Part shown: positions 1 through 5,930 of the stretch, piece after piece | Position numbering within the stretch: position 1 is the stretch's first letter | How the letters are laid out: every line of letters starts with the position of its first letter | Source: Bacteroidales bacterium | Lineage (GTDB): Bacteria > Bacteroidota > Bacteroidia > Bacteroidales > ML635J-15 | Direction: 5' to 3' | DNA: 9,410 nt | NCBI GenBank assembly: GCA_028696755.1 | Contig: JAQVGK010000100.1 | Location: 1 to 9,410 of the forward strand | The notes under the pieces: generated by a model | What the model was told of the DNA's origin: nothing | Seen by the model: only the letters and a program-made list of their open reading frames with translations | Database searches by the model: none | Translations under genes and position numbers: made by a program

Positions 1-50
1 TTTTTAGTTTAAAACTATTGAGTGGTAGTAACGATAAATGAAATAACAAT

Positions 51-548
51 ATGGGCAAATCAGAAAATATTAAAAGAGCAAAAAAGCTTAAAGAAGCGAA
101 AAGAAAAAGAGAGTCAGATGCACAAATAGCGCAAGGATTAGGTCCGGCAGGCAAGGCTATACAGCAAAAGAGTAAAGAAATGGGTGTCGAAACTCGACTT
201 AATACGTCGGGTGTGAAATATTCCGATTTGTTAAAGGAATTTATTGACCCCATATTACATAAAAATGACAGTATCTCTATGATAAAGCTAAAAGTTGGTT
301 TTGGCGCATTGGTTTGGAATGCCACAATAATGGGTGAGAAGGACGAAAAACATATTTTATCCGCAAAAGAAGAAGTGTTAAAGCTGTCTCCCAACGATCG
401 AGATCTTGAGCAATTATTCGATGAAATGGTACGACGTAAGCAGGAGGAGTTTTATCAATTTAAAAATATTATTGTTAAATATGAATTGCGAAAAATCCGT
501 GGTTTAGATTATGATTTAACCGTTGCACATACTCCAACAGTTGAATAG
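51..548 (+). CDS. Small basic hypothetical protein (165 aa)
   Basis: I cannot assign a function. The first 25 residues are highly basic (GKSENIKRAKKLKEAKRKRE) and should form a charged helix. A GLGPAGKAIQQKSKEMG stretch follows, then a mixed hydrophobic and charged region (residues 55-165) that looks like a compact, mostly helical domain ending in a beta-rich tail (RKIRGLDYDLTVAHTPTVE). There is no signal peptide or membrane segment, so it should be cytoplasmic. The basic N-terminus could contact nucleic acid or the ribosome, but that is a guess. The ATG is preceded by an A-rich stretch (ataaatgaaataacaat) typical of Bacteroidota starts. The gene points toward the hipB-like gene but is separated from it by 188 bp holding four operator-like palindromes, so it is probably not under that control. 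I see no terminator directly after its stop codon. I am confident it is a real gene because its composition is protein-like throughout and no competing frame exists. Confidence 0.75.
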   Translation: MGKSENIKRAKKLKEAKRKRESDAQIAQGLGPAGKAIQQKSKEMGVETRLNTSGVKYSDLLKEFIDPILHKNDSISMIKLKVGFGALVWNATIMGEKDEKHILSAKEEVLKLSPNDRDLEQLFDEMVRRKQEEFYQFKNIIVKYELRKIRGLDYDLTVAHTPTVE

Positions 549-590
549 AAAATCTTATTGATGTTTGTAAAAGCTAATGGTGTTGCATTT

Positions 591-734
591 ATTATACCCC
601 ATAAGGTATAATTCAGTCCAAAAACATAATATTATACCCGATAAGGTATAATCAAATCAGAATTACAAATTATTATACCCTATATGGTATAAAGTAAAAA
701 CTAATCCGTATATTTGTACCCGAAAAGGTATAAT
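591..734. promoter_or_regulatory. Array of four palindromic operators upstream of the hipB-like gene
   Basis: Four 22-bp palindromes with half-sites ATTATACC and GGTATAAT around a 6-bp spacer lie at 591-612, 631-652, 672-693 and 713-734. The first two are perfect in both arms. The third has one mismatch (GGTATAAA), and the fourth has a degenerate left arm (TTTGTACC). Their starts are 40, 41 and 41 bp apart, roughly four helical turns, so bound dimers would lie on nearly the same DNA face. The core TATACC-N6-GGTATA spans 18 bp, the same span as the known E. coli HipB operator TATCC-N8-GGATA, and E. coli hipBA also has four operators. The last palindrome ends 2 bp before the ATG of the HTH gene. 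I infer an autoregulatory operator array for that protein. Confidence 0.85.
709..716 (+). promoter_or_regulatory. Bacteroidota -7 promoter box for the hipB-like gene
   Basis: TATATTTG matches the Bacteroidota -7 consensus TAnnTTTG exactly. Its TTTG overlaps the left arm of the fourth palindrome (713-720), so a repressor bound there would block the promoter. No good -33 TTTG is visible at the expected distance. Transcription would begin around 721-725, leaving a leader of only about 12-16 nt and no ribosome binding site. Confidence 0.55.
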
Positions 735-736
735 TT

Positions 737-940
737 ATGAGAATTAGCGAATTTGTAAAAAGTAGAAGAAAGGCGGTAAAGCTTACACAACTAGAGCTGG
801 CAGAGAAAGCTGGTGTAGGTTTGCGTTTTCTACGTGACCTTGAACAGGGCAAAGAATCTTTACGTCTGGATAAGGTAAATCAGGTGCTGAAAATGTTTGG
901 TCATGAGGTTGGAGCGGTAATAAGTAAAGAAAACGACTGA
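737..940 (+). CDS. HipB/Y4mF-family HTH antitoxin-type repressor, apparently orphaned
   Basis: This 67-aa protein is a single Cro/C1-type helix-turn-helix domain. Residues 4-14 form helix 1, the segment LTQLELAEKAGVGLRFLRDLEQGK (about 17-40) covers the HTH, and LRLDKVNQVLKMFGHEV (42-58) is the dimer-side helix. The combination of GLRFLRDLEQGKESLRLDKVNQVLKMFG with such a short length is characteristic of the Y4mF/HipB antitoxin family, whose members bind a HipA-type kinase toxin or its HipS fragment and repress their own operon. Four palindromes ending 2 bp upstream of the ATG fit autoregulation. No intact toxin gene follows: the TGA overlaps an ATG (TGATG) that opens a four-codon frame, and the next gene is on the opposite strand. 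It is therefore either a leftover antitoxin or a stand-alone regulator acting on a hipA-type locus elsewhere. Family assignment is firm at the HTH level and good at the HipB level. Confidence 0.85.
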   Translation: MRISEFVKSRRKAVKLTQLELAEKAGVGLRFLRDLEQGKESLRLDKVNQVLKMFGHEVGAVISKEND

Positions 941-988
941 TGGAAAAAGTTTAAAGTGCCAAATAACAGAAAATTAAACGTTAATTAA
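940..988 (+). pseudogene. Putative remnant of a hipS/hipA-type gene start
   Basis: The ATG at 940-942 shares its A with the TGA of the hipB-like gene, an arrangement typical of translationally coupled hipB-toxin pairs. As written it encodes only M-E-K-V before TAA at 952-954. If one T is removed from the TTT at 950-952, the frame reads MEKVKVPNNRKLNVN and then stops at 986-988. This resembles the usual start of Bacteroidota HipA N-terminal domain proteins as I recall it (M-x-K-x-K-V-Y-N-N-G-x-L). I infer a frameshift plus deletion that removed the toxin. The match is short and partly from memory, so confidence is moderate at best. Confidence 0.4.
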
Positions 989-1017
989 AATGGCAACTAA
1001 ATAATTACAAAAATTCT

Positions 1018-1905
1018 TTACAGCATCCCAACATCCTCCATCATCTCATCTTCGGGAGTGATTTTTATAACTTGATTTATTTGGTCGATGAGGTTTTGCT
1101 TGTCCTTAGGCAGTGTTCCAGCCAGTGCGAGATTATTTGAGACGTGGTTGGAGCGAAAGATGATGCTACCTTCGTTTATGTTTTCGAGAAAAAGTTTTAG
1201 TTCTTGCAAAAGCTGAACAATGGTTTGCTGCTTATACTCGCCGCCAAATTCGCGAATGAAATTTGCCGTTCCTCTCGGAAAACTTAAGGTAAGCGTAGAA
1301 AGATACTTTGGCTGTGCGATATTTATAAGTTTTGCAGAGTTTATGGCGTGCTGCTGCCAGTATTCGGTACCTCCTAATCCGTTGAGTATCATTGCAGATG
1401 TTTCGATGCCAGCAGCTTTTGCTTTAATAATTGATTGCGCTGTTGTGTCAAAACTTTCGCCTTTGTTTACCATCGTTAAAACTTCGTCGTCGCCACTCTC
1501 GATTCCGATGTAAACGAGTTTAAGTCCAGCAGAGCTAAGATTTTGCAACTCTTCGTCAGTTTTTGAGAGAATATCACTGGGCAATGCGTAGGCAGAAATA
1601 CGTTGCAACTTTCCAAATTTTGAATTTACAATCTGTAAAACTTGCATCAGTTTATTGTACGATAAAACCATTGCATTTCCATCTGCAAGAAAAACTCTAC
1701 GAACGCCAGAGTAATAATCGGCAAGAACTTCTGCCTCCTTTTCGATTTGTTCGATAGGCTTAATCCTGAATTTTTTGGATTTGTACATCTCGCAAAAAGC
1801 ACACTTATTGTGCGAACATCCCAGCGTAATCTGAAGTATAGCCGAATACGCCTCGGCCGGCGGTCGAAACAGTGGTTGGTCGTATGTGATGGGTAGGAAG
1901 AACAT
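1018..1905 (-). CDS. Radical SAM protein, B12-independent, uncharacterised family
   Basis: A 295-aa cytoplasmic radical SAM enzyme predicted to bind a [4Fe-4S] cluster and cleave S-adenosylmethionine; its substrate is unknown. The cluster motif is at residues 30-38, TLGCSHNKCAFCEMYK, with Cys30, Cys35 and Cys38. The spacing is CX4CX2C rather than the textbook CX3CX2C. As I recall, a family with TLGCS(H/W)N(R/K)C(T/A)FCGMYK shares this spacing. VFLADGNAMVL (71-81) and YIGIESGDDEVL (132-143) are the expected core strands, with the IESGD segment near the SAM site. C-terminal hallmarks are RSNHVSNNLALAGTLPKDK (251-269). The start at 1905 fits because the family normally begins with a short ...PLFRPPAEAYS... 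segment before the first Cys. There is no Shine-Dalgarno sequence, only CCCCCC before the ATG. It converges with the hipB-like gene and follows the four helix bundle gene with a 165-bp gap, so it is probably transcribed on its own. Some databases may label relatives as coproporphyrinogen oxidase-like, but nothing here supports haem synthesis. Confidence 0.9.
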   Translation of the reverse strand: MFFLPITYDQPLFRPPAEAYSAILQITLGCSHNKCAFCEMYKSKKFRIKPIEQIEKEAEVLADYYSGVRRVFLADGNAMVLSYNKLMQVLQIVNSKFGKLQRISAYALPSDILSKTDEELQNLSSAGLKLVYIGIESGDDEVLTMVNKGESFDTTAQSIIKAKAAGIETSAMILNGLGGTEYWQQHAINSAKLINIAQPKYLSTLTLSFPRGTANFIREFGGEYKQQTIVQLLQELKLFLENINEGSIIFRSNHVSNNLALAGTLPKDKQNLIDQINQVIKITPEDEMMEDVGML

Positions 1906-1941
1906 GGGGGGGTTAATTGTTAATAGTAATTATTTTGTATG

Positions 1942-1986
1942 CGGTAATCGGTAATCGGTAATCGGTAATCGGTGTCGGTAATCGGT
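1942..1986. repeat. Tandem heptamer repeat CGGTAAT
   Basis: Four exact head-to-tail copies of CGGTAAT occupy 1942-1969, followed by a 6-bp variant (CGGTGT), one further exact copy (1976-1982) and a trailing CGGT. The block lies in the 165-bp gap between the four helix bundle gene and the radical SAM gene. Its reverse complement, ATTACCG, resembles the CTTACCG heptamers on the other side of the four helix bundle gene. No coding role is likely. Such short arrays can expand or shrink by slippage. Confidence 0.85.
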
Positions 1987-2070
1987 TGGTATGTCGGTGG
2001 TTTTCTGCAAAATATTGACTGTTTTATTTGGTATAGTAATAGATTTTGTAAGCGGGGGCTTAGGGTAGAG

Positions 2071-2451
2071 TTATGCTTTTTTGCAAAAGCTTGACGATTT
2101 TGCAATCATGTTGCCAAGCATTTTGCCTAAACTCTCGTATCTTTTAATCAAGCTATCAGCAGTTTCAGCACTAATGTAATTATGATCGAGCGAAGTTTCA
2201 ATCCAGTGTTGAGTTTCTAATTGTTCTGCATCAGAATCTGTTAATTTGCTTTCAAAATGTCTGATGTATCTGCGCTTGCCCCATGCTTCTGCAATCTGAG
2301 CACCAACCGACCGTGAAGATCTTCTTATTTGACTTGTTAATGAATACAATTCTTCTTTAGGGAAACTCTTTGTTAATTCAAAGATTTCTTTTGCCAATTC
2401 TCTAGCTAATTTATATACCTCTAAATCTCTGAAAGACTCTACAAATGCCAT
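2071..2451 (-). CDS. Four helix bundle protein (S23 / 23S rRNA-IVS-like family)
   Basis: This 126-aa protein belongs to the four helix bundle family first seen as proteins encoded in 23S rRNA intervening sequences. The opening FRDLEVYKLARELAKEIFELTKSFPKEELYSLTSQIRRSSRSVGAQIAEAWGKRR (residues 7-62) has the hallmark order: D-L-x-V-Y-K on helix 1, FPKEE(L)YSLTSQIRRSS on helix 2, then (S/N)IAE(A/G)WG. Helix 3 carries the FESKLTDSDAEQLETQHWIE segment and helix 4 is at the C-terminus. Members form pentameric barrels with a basic surface. Relatives include Avd, the accessory protein of diversity-generating retroelements, but no reverse transcriptase or template repeat is present here, and no rRNA surrounds the gene. 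The function of free-standing copies is not established. The gene sits between a CGGTAAT array downstream and an 82-bp repeat array upstream, in inverted orientation to each other. The start at 2451 gives the normal family N-terminus. Confidence 0.95.
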   Translation of the reverse strand: MAFVESFRDLEVYKLARELAKEIFELTKSFPKEELYSLTSQIRRSSRSVGAQIAEAWGKRRYIRHFESKLTDSDAEQLETQHWIETSLDHNYISAETADSLIKRYESLGKMLGNMIAKSSSFCKKA

Positions 2452-2477
2452 ACAATTATGATTTGTTTAATTAAAAC

Positions 2478-2494
2478 TCAATCTAAACGATTGA
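2478..2494. repeat. Small hairpin next to the 82-bp repeat array
   Basis: TCAATC-taaac-GATTGA forms a 6-bp stem with a 5-nt loop. It ends exactly one base before the first copy of the 82-bp repeat (2495) and lies 26 bp upstream of the four helix bundle gene. It could mark the edge of a repeat unit or lie in that gene's leader. The short stem makes chance possible. Confidence 0.35.
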
Positions 2495-2673
2495 ACCGCT
2501 TACCGCTTTCAACTTACCCAACAGTTAGCAGTTGGCTAAATCTCTGTATAATCAACCGACCTACCGACCACTGCTCACCGCTTACCGCTTTCAACTTATC
2601 CAACAATTAGCAGTGTGCCAAATCCCTGTAAAATCAACCGACCTACCGACCACCGCTTACCGCTTACCGCTTA
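2495..2673. repeat. Tandem array of an 82-bp repeat built on CCGCTTA heptamers
   Basis: Copy 1 is 2495-2576 and copy 2 is 2577-2658. By eye they differ at 9 of 82 positions, about 89 percent identity. A third partial copy (2659-2673) holds only the leading ACCGCTTACCGCTTA. Each unit starts with ACCGCTTACCGCTT and contains CAACTTA, TTAGCAG and ATCAACCGACCTACCGACCA. At the right end three CCGCTTA heptamers run head to tail (2653-2673), and the last TTA is the stop codon (TAA) of the repeat-protein gene on the minus strand. The array fills nearly all of the 219-bp gap between the four helix bundle gene and that stop codon. No T-rich terminator was found in it. Confidence 0.85.
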
Positions 2674-4635
2674 CTGAACCACCATAACCCTCAAATCCAC
2701 ATTTACACCCAAATCAATTGGTGCAGCAGTTCCGTTAAAAATTGCAACTTTGATATTACCTGCCGAGCTGATGTAGATTGTAAACATGCAGCCTTGTAAA
2801 TCGGTTGCAAGAGTTCCGGTAACAATATCGCCAAAATCAACACCTGCAACTGGGATGTCGGCAGAAATCCAGGTTGTAGCTGGGTTAATGATGCCTGGAC
2901 TGAGTAATCCGACAGAGTTGTTACTTACACCTATAATTGGAGTAGATATTTTAACCGAATCGGCAGTAATTGTAACATTAACGCCATTTACACCAGCAAT
3001 AGTTTTAAGAACTGGATCGCTGCCTGTTACACCAACCGGAATTTGTCCGTCTGTTGCTTGTGGCAATGCTGTAAACTGACCGCTTCCATTTCCAACAAGA
3101 ATCCCACCATCGGTATATGTAGCTGCTCCTGTTCCTCCATTAGCAACTGGTAGTACTCCAGTAACTTTGGTGGTGAGATCAATCGTTCCGTCGGCAATAT
3201 CTTCGTTTAAAATTGTTAAATCAAGAATCTCATCTGTTGTTACAGCACCTGTCGAAATATCTTCAGCTAAAATTGTCTCATCCAGAATTTCATCCGAAGT
3301 AACAGCACCTGTTGAAATATCAATGGCTAAAATAGTTTCATCCAGAATTTCATCTGTTGTTACGGCTCCAGTAGCAATATCTTCAGCTAAAATGGTTTCG
3401 TCGAGAATTGTACGTGAGTTTATTGCACCAGTAGAAATGTCAAGATTACGGATTGTAGTATCGCGGATTTCGGCTGAGGTTACAGCATTGGTAGCAATAT
3501 CTTCGGCTAGAATTGTTTCGTTAAGGATAGTGCGAGTATCGATTGCGCCAGTAGATATGTCAATATTAAGAATTGTAGAGTCGAGAATTTCGATTGTAGT
3601 AACGATTCCAATGTCGAGATCTTCGGTTTGAATTGATCCGTTTGCAATTTGCTCTGATCCAATAGCACCCTCAGCTACATCTTCGCCAAGAATGGTTCCA
3701 TTTAAAATTGTGCGTGTATCTATAGCCCCAGTTGCTATGTCAATATTTAAAATTGTAGAGTCGAGAATTGTTCGAGTATCAATTGCGCCAGTAGCTATAT
3801 CTATATTAAGAATTGTCGAATCTAAGATTGCACGAGAATCAACCGCACCTGTTGCGATATCAATGTTTAGTATTGTTGAATCAAGGATTGTGCGAGAATC
3901 CACTGCTCCTGTGGCAATGTCAATATTTAAAATTGTAGAATCAAGAATGGCGCGGGTATCAACGGCACCTGTTGCAATATCAATATTTAAAATTGTAGAA
4001 TCCAGAATTTCTTCTGTTGTTACTGCTCCAATTGCAATATCTTCGGCCAAAATAGTTTCGTCGAGAATTTGTACAGTTGTGATTGACATTGGCGCCATAT
4101 CCCAAGAGTTGATGGTCGAATCTTGAATTTTATCGCTTGTGATTGCATTGTCGGCAATATCATCGGCATAAAAAGCATAAGGCACCGACATAAATTGCTG
4201 GTTACTCACCAAACGGTAATTATCGTCGTTTTTAACAGCAATTTCTACTTTCAAAAACTGATTTGCGTCAATCCACGGAATATTTAACAATGTGTCGTAC
4301 ATTCCTTCGCCAGTTTGCTCACCTTGACCGATTATCAGAGTAAACAAACCGTATTTGTCGGTAGTTGTACTGTGAGTTTCTTGCCATTGAATATCGCCAT
4401 CAAGTCCGGATGTAATTGTAAAGCGAACGCCAATTGCTTTCTCGTAAAGAGGCTTACCTTCGATATCGGCACCAACAATCTCTTTTCCATCTTCGTCAAT
4501 TGCAACAGCCTGATAATAAATTCCGTTTAAATCGCCGATATTCTGCGCGAATGTTGTTTGAGCACTCAGTGCCAAAACAAAAACCAAAACTATGTATATA
4601 AATTTTTTCATATTGTTATTTCTTAAATTTTTCAT
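2671..4635 (-). CDS. Exported tail-fibre-like surface protein with sixteen 20-residue repeats
   Basis: A 654-aa exported protein, last gene of a three-gene operon. The signal peptide is MKKFIYIVLVFVLALSAQTTFAQ, which begins at Met9. Translation may therefore start at 4611 rather than 4635, and the choice is open. Residues 34-155 form the N-terminal domain common in Bacteroidota repeat proteins (GIYYQAVAIDEDG, QWQETHSTTTDKYGLFTLIIGQG, FLKVEIAV, FMSVPYAFYADDI). Residues 170-489 are sixteen uninterrupted 20-residue repeats of the type ILDxTIL-x-x-DIxTGAVxxxx, equal to 960 bp (3169-4128). They probably form a beta-solenoid or trimeric fibre shaft. VLPVANGGTGA (about 494-504) is a motif of phage and phage-like tail fibres. 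The last about 80 residues (GDIVTGTLATDLQGCMFTIYIS...VDLRVMVVQ) resemble a small beta-sandwich found at the end of other fibre-like proteins. There is no T9SS sorting domain, so it may reach the surface with help from its operon partners. Binding target unknown. Confidence 0.85.
   Translation of the reverse strand: MKNLRNNNMKKFIYIVLVFVLALSAQTTFAQNIGDLNGIYYQAVAIDEDGKEIVGADIEGKPLYEKAIGVRFTITSGLDGDIQWQETHSTTTDKYGLFTLIIGQGEQTGEGMYDTLLNIPWIDANQFLKVEIAVKNDDNYRLVSNQQFMSVPYAFYADDIADNAITSDKIQDSTINSWDMAPMSITTVQILDETILAEDIAIGAVTTEEILDSTILNIDIATGAVDTRAILDSTILNIDIATGAVDSRTILDSTILNIDIATGAVDSRAILDSTILNIDIATGAIDTRTILDSTILNIDIATGAIDTRTILNGTILGEDVAEGAIGSEQIANGSIQTEDLDIGIVTTIEILDSTILNIDISTGAIDTRTILNETILAEDIATNAVTSAEIRDTTIRNLDISTGAINSRTILDETILAEDIATGAVTTDEILDETILAIDISTGAVTSDEILDETILAEDISTGAVTTDEILDLTILNEDIADGTIDLTTKVTGVLPVANGGTGAATYTDGGILVGNGSGQFTALPQATDGQIPVGVTGSDPVLKTIAGVNGVNVTITADSVKISTPIIGVSNNSVGLLSPGIINPATTWISADIPVAGVDFGDIVTGTLATDLQGCMFTIYISSAGNIKVAIFNGTAAPIDLGVNVDLRVMVVQ
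3169..4128 (-). repeat. Sixteen 60-bp coding repeats in the fibre-like gene
   Basis: The period is exactly 60 bp with no insertions or deletions across sixteen units. Two subtypes alternate in blocks: ILDSTILNIDIATGA(V/I)D(T/S)R(A/T) (units 3-7 and 10, with a related unit 12) and ILDETILAEDI(A/S)TGAVT(T/S)DE (units 2, 11 and 13-15). Units 1, 8, 9 and 16 are divergent. Within units 3-7 the residues DIATGA are invariant, yet the Gly codon is GGG, GGC, GGT, GGA and GGT and the Ala and Ile codons also vary. The repeats are therefore old and kept by selection on the protein, not recent DNA copies. Confidence 0.9.
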
Positions 4636-4657
4636 TGAAAATAAATTTATCGTGCTG

Positions 4658-5302
4658 TTATATTCTTGGACTATTTACCGATTTAGTAAAAGTAAATACA
4701 AGACCTAAGCTAAATCCCATCGAATTATTAAATGCTTTTTGGGTATCTACTTTTTCGAGATTAGAAAGTCCCATAAGATAGTTAAATTCTAAGATTGCAG
4801 CTAGATTATCTGTGAAACAGAATTCGCCACCTGGAGAAAAGATCATTCCGATATCTGTTCTTTTCATGGTTTGATTTTGGGTGATGCTGAAAATCTCATT
4901 ATTGAGGATTTGTGTTCCATCAAGCATATAACCAAAATAGCCAGATACCATAACATAGGGACTTATTCTATCGAATTTGTATTTATAACCTGCGCCGATA
5001 TTTACGTCGGCATATTTTAAATTCCACGAATATTTACTGTCGTCGTAAATAAGATATGCACCTGTGTTACGCATGCCAAGTCCACCGCGCAGAATCAGAC
5101 CAAAGTCAAATGTGTATTGATATCCTATCCCGTACGAAGGCGAAAATATCCCTTTATATTCTTTATTTTGGCTAACACCATCGGAGCCTTTGAATCTAAA
5201 GTCGGTGTAATTATGCGATGCATTAAAAGTTAATGCACTCTGAGCAAATACGGCTGCAGACGAGATAAAAACAATAAATAGAATTAGGTAAAGTTTTTTC
5301 AT
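4658..5302 (-). CDS. Small outer-membrane beta-barrel protein
   Basis: A 214-aa exported protein with signal peptide MKKLYLILFIVFISSAAVFA and cleavage expected before Gln21. The mature part alternates short amphipathic strands with polar turns: SYGIGYQYTF, GLILRGGLGMRNT, NLKYADVNIGAGYKYKF, ISPYVMVSGYFGYML, DIGMIFSPGGEFCF, LAAILEFNYLMGL and SMGFSLGLVFTF. This fits an eight-stranded barrel of the PorT/OmpA-like type common in Bacteroidota (barrel families such as PF13568 or PF13505). The FTF ending of the last strand is followed by eight extra residues, so the barrel-assembly signal is not at the very C-terminus. The gene follows the T9SS-sorted protein by 6 bp and precedes the fibre-like gene by 22 bp, so all three are surely co-transcribed. 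I infer that it anchors or assists display of one of its partners. It is too short to be PorP/SprF (about 300 aa), the usual partner of type B sorted proteins. Confidence 0.85.
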   Translation of the reverse strand: MKKLYLILFIVFISSAAVFAQSALTFNASHNYTDFRFKGSDGVSQNKEYKGIFSPSYGIGYQYTFDFGLILRGGLGMRNTGAYLIYDDSKYSWNLKYADVNIGAGYKYKFDRISPYVMVSGYFGYMLDGTQILNNEIFSITQNQTMKRTDIGMIFSPGGEFCFTDNLAAILEFNYLMGLSNLEKVDTQKAFNNSMGFSLGLVFTFTKSVNSPRI

Positions 5303-5308
5303 AGTGAT

Positions 5309-5824
5309 TTATTTTGAAATAATTAATCTTAAAGTTTTTGAATTGTTGTTTTGATCGGCAATCGAAATTAAATAAACCCCAGGAGCCCAGTCGCTGCATT
5401 GCATTTCATAACTACTAAAGTTATATATTTCGTTGGCAGAGATTTTACGCCCATTGGCATCGAAAACGCTAATACTTGCAGTTTCAATCTCGGTATCGCT
5501 GGTAAGGGTAAACGAATAAGCGGCTGGATTTGGGAAAATTCCTAGTTCAAGCTCGAATTCATCAGCATTTTCGATTGGTTCGATAATAAATTTATTTGGT
5601 TGCTGAAATCCTTGCAAAATCCCAGTTTTATCTTCGGATGATGCTGTTGTGTTGTAGCTCTGACCGGCAGTTTGCGACACAGTTGTTTTTTCGGTTACAG
5701 TTGATGATCCGTAAGATGAAATCACCTGCCTTTTCACCGATTGGGCATTTAGACTGCTTGCTGCAACCGAAAACATTAACAAAAAAAGAAATGTTGCCCG
5801 AGTAAATTTGATTCTTAGATTCAT
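5309..5824 (-). CDS. Small T9SS type A sorting domain protein
   Basis: First gene of the three-gene envelope operon. It encodes a 171-aa protein with a signal peptide (residues 1-27, ending SSLNA before Gln28), a short Ser/Thr-rich segment (29-77: RQVISSYGSSTVTEKTTVSQTAGQ...GILQGFQQP) and a type A T9SS C-terminal domain (about 93-171). The last shows all hallmarks: LGIFPNPA (94-101), ISVFDANGRKI (118-128), WAPGVYLISI (146-155) and TLRLIISK at the end. The ISSYG...TAGQ...LQGFQQP module recurs in Bacteroidota as a small mature domain of unknown role. The type IX system should move the protein across the outer membrane and remove the sorting domain on the surface, leaving only about 65 mature residues. 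The ATG at 5824 is preceded by a good Bacteroidota promoter. Confidence 0.92.
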   Translation of the reverse strand: MNLRIKFTRATFLFLLMFSVAASSLNAQSVKRQVISSYGSSTVTEKTTVSQTAGQSYNTTASSEDKTGILQGFQQPNKFIIEPIENADEFELELGIFPNPAAYSFTLTSDTEIETASISVFDANGRKISANEIYNFSSYEMQCSDWAPGVYLISIADQNNNSKTLRLIISK

Positions 5825-5862
5825 AATTTTAATTTCAATACCTACTAAAGGCGATTAAACGT

Positions 5863-5894
5863 CAAAAATAAGTTATTTGTTTCAGATAGTCAAT
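5863..5894 (-). promoter_or_regulatory. Promoter of the three-gene envelope operon
   Basis: On the minus strand, ATTG (5894-5891) is followed after exactly 20 nt by TATTTTTG (5870-5863). This matches the Bacteroidota housekeeping pattern of TTTG at -33 and TAnnTTTG at -7 with about 19-21 nt between them. Transcription would start near 5858, giving a leader of roughly 35 nt before the ATG at 5824. Confidence 0.65.
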
Positions 5895-5930
5895 TAAATT
5901 ATTGGAAAAGCTCGGAAGATGAAGTTCGTT

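Noticed and set aside
591..734. CRISPR-like array: 22-bp repeats with 18-19 bp spacers
   Set aside because: Repeats are themselves palindromic operators, spacers are too short, only four copies exist, and no cas genes are present. The abutting HTH gene explains them better.
1220..1757. Plus-strand frames opposite the radical SAM gene
   Set aside because: Antisense shadows; the minus-strand frame holds the complete radical SAM signature.
2048..2062. TAAGC-gggg-GCTTA hairpin after the four helix bundle gene as a terminator
   Set aside because: The stem is only 5 bp and no T-run follows on the minus strand. It is more likely part of the TAAGCGG repeat family.
1920..2105. 61-codon minus-strand frame through the heptamer array
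   Set aside because: Its C-terminal half is the translation of the CGGTAAT tandem repeat (PITDTDYRLPITDYR) and it overlaps the end of the four helix bundle gene. It has no protein-like character.
2071..2451. Diversity-generating retroelement, taking the four helix bundle protein as Avd
   Set aside because: No reverse transcriptase gene, no template/variable repeat pair and no adenine-biased variation near a target gene were seen.
2071..2451. 23S rRNA intervening sequence
   Set aside because: No rRNA sequence flanks the gene on either side.
3167..4126. Long plus-strand frames opposite the repeat region (3167-3631, 3692-4126)
   Set aside because: They are antisense shadows of the 60-bp coding repeats. 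The minus-strand frame has a signal peptide, recognisable end domains and synonymous drift.
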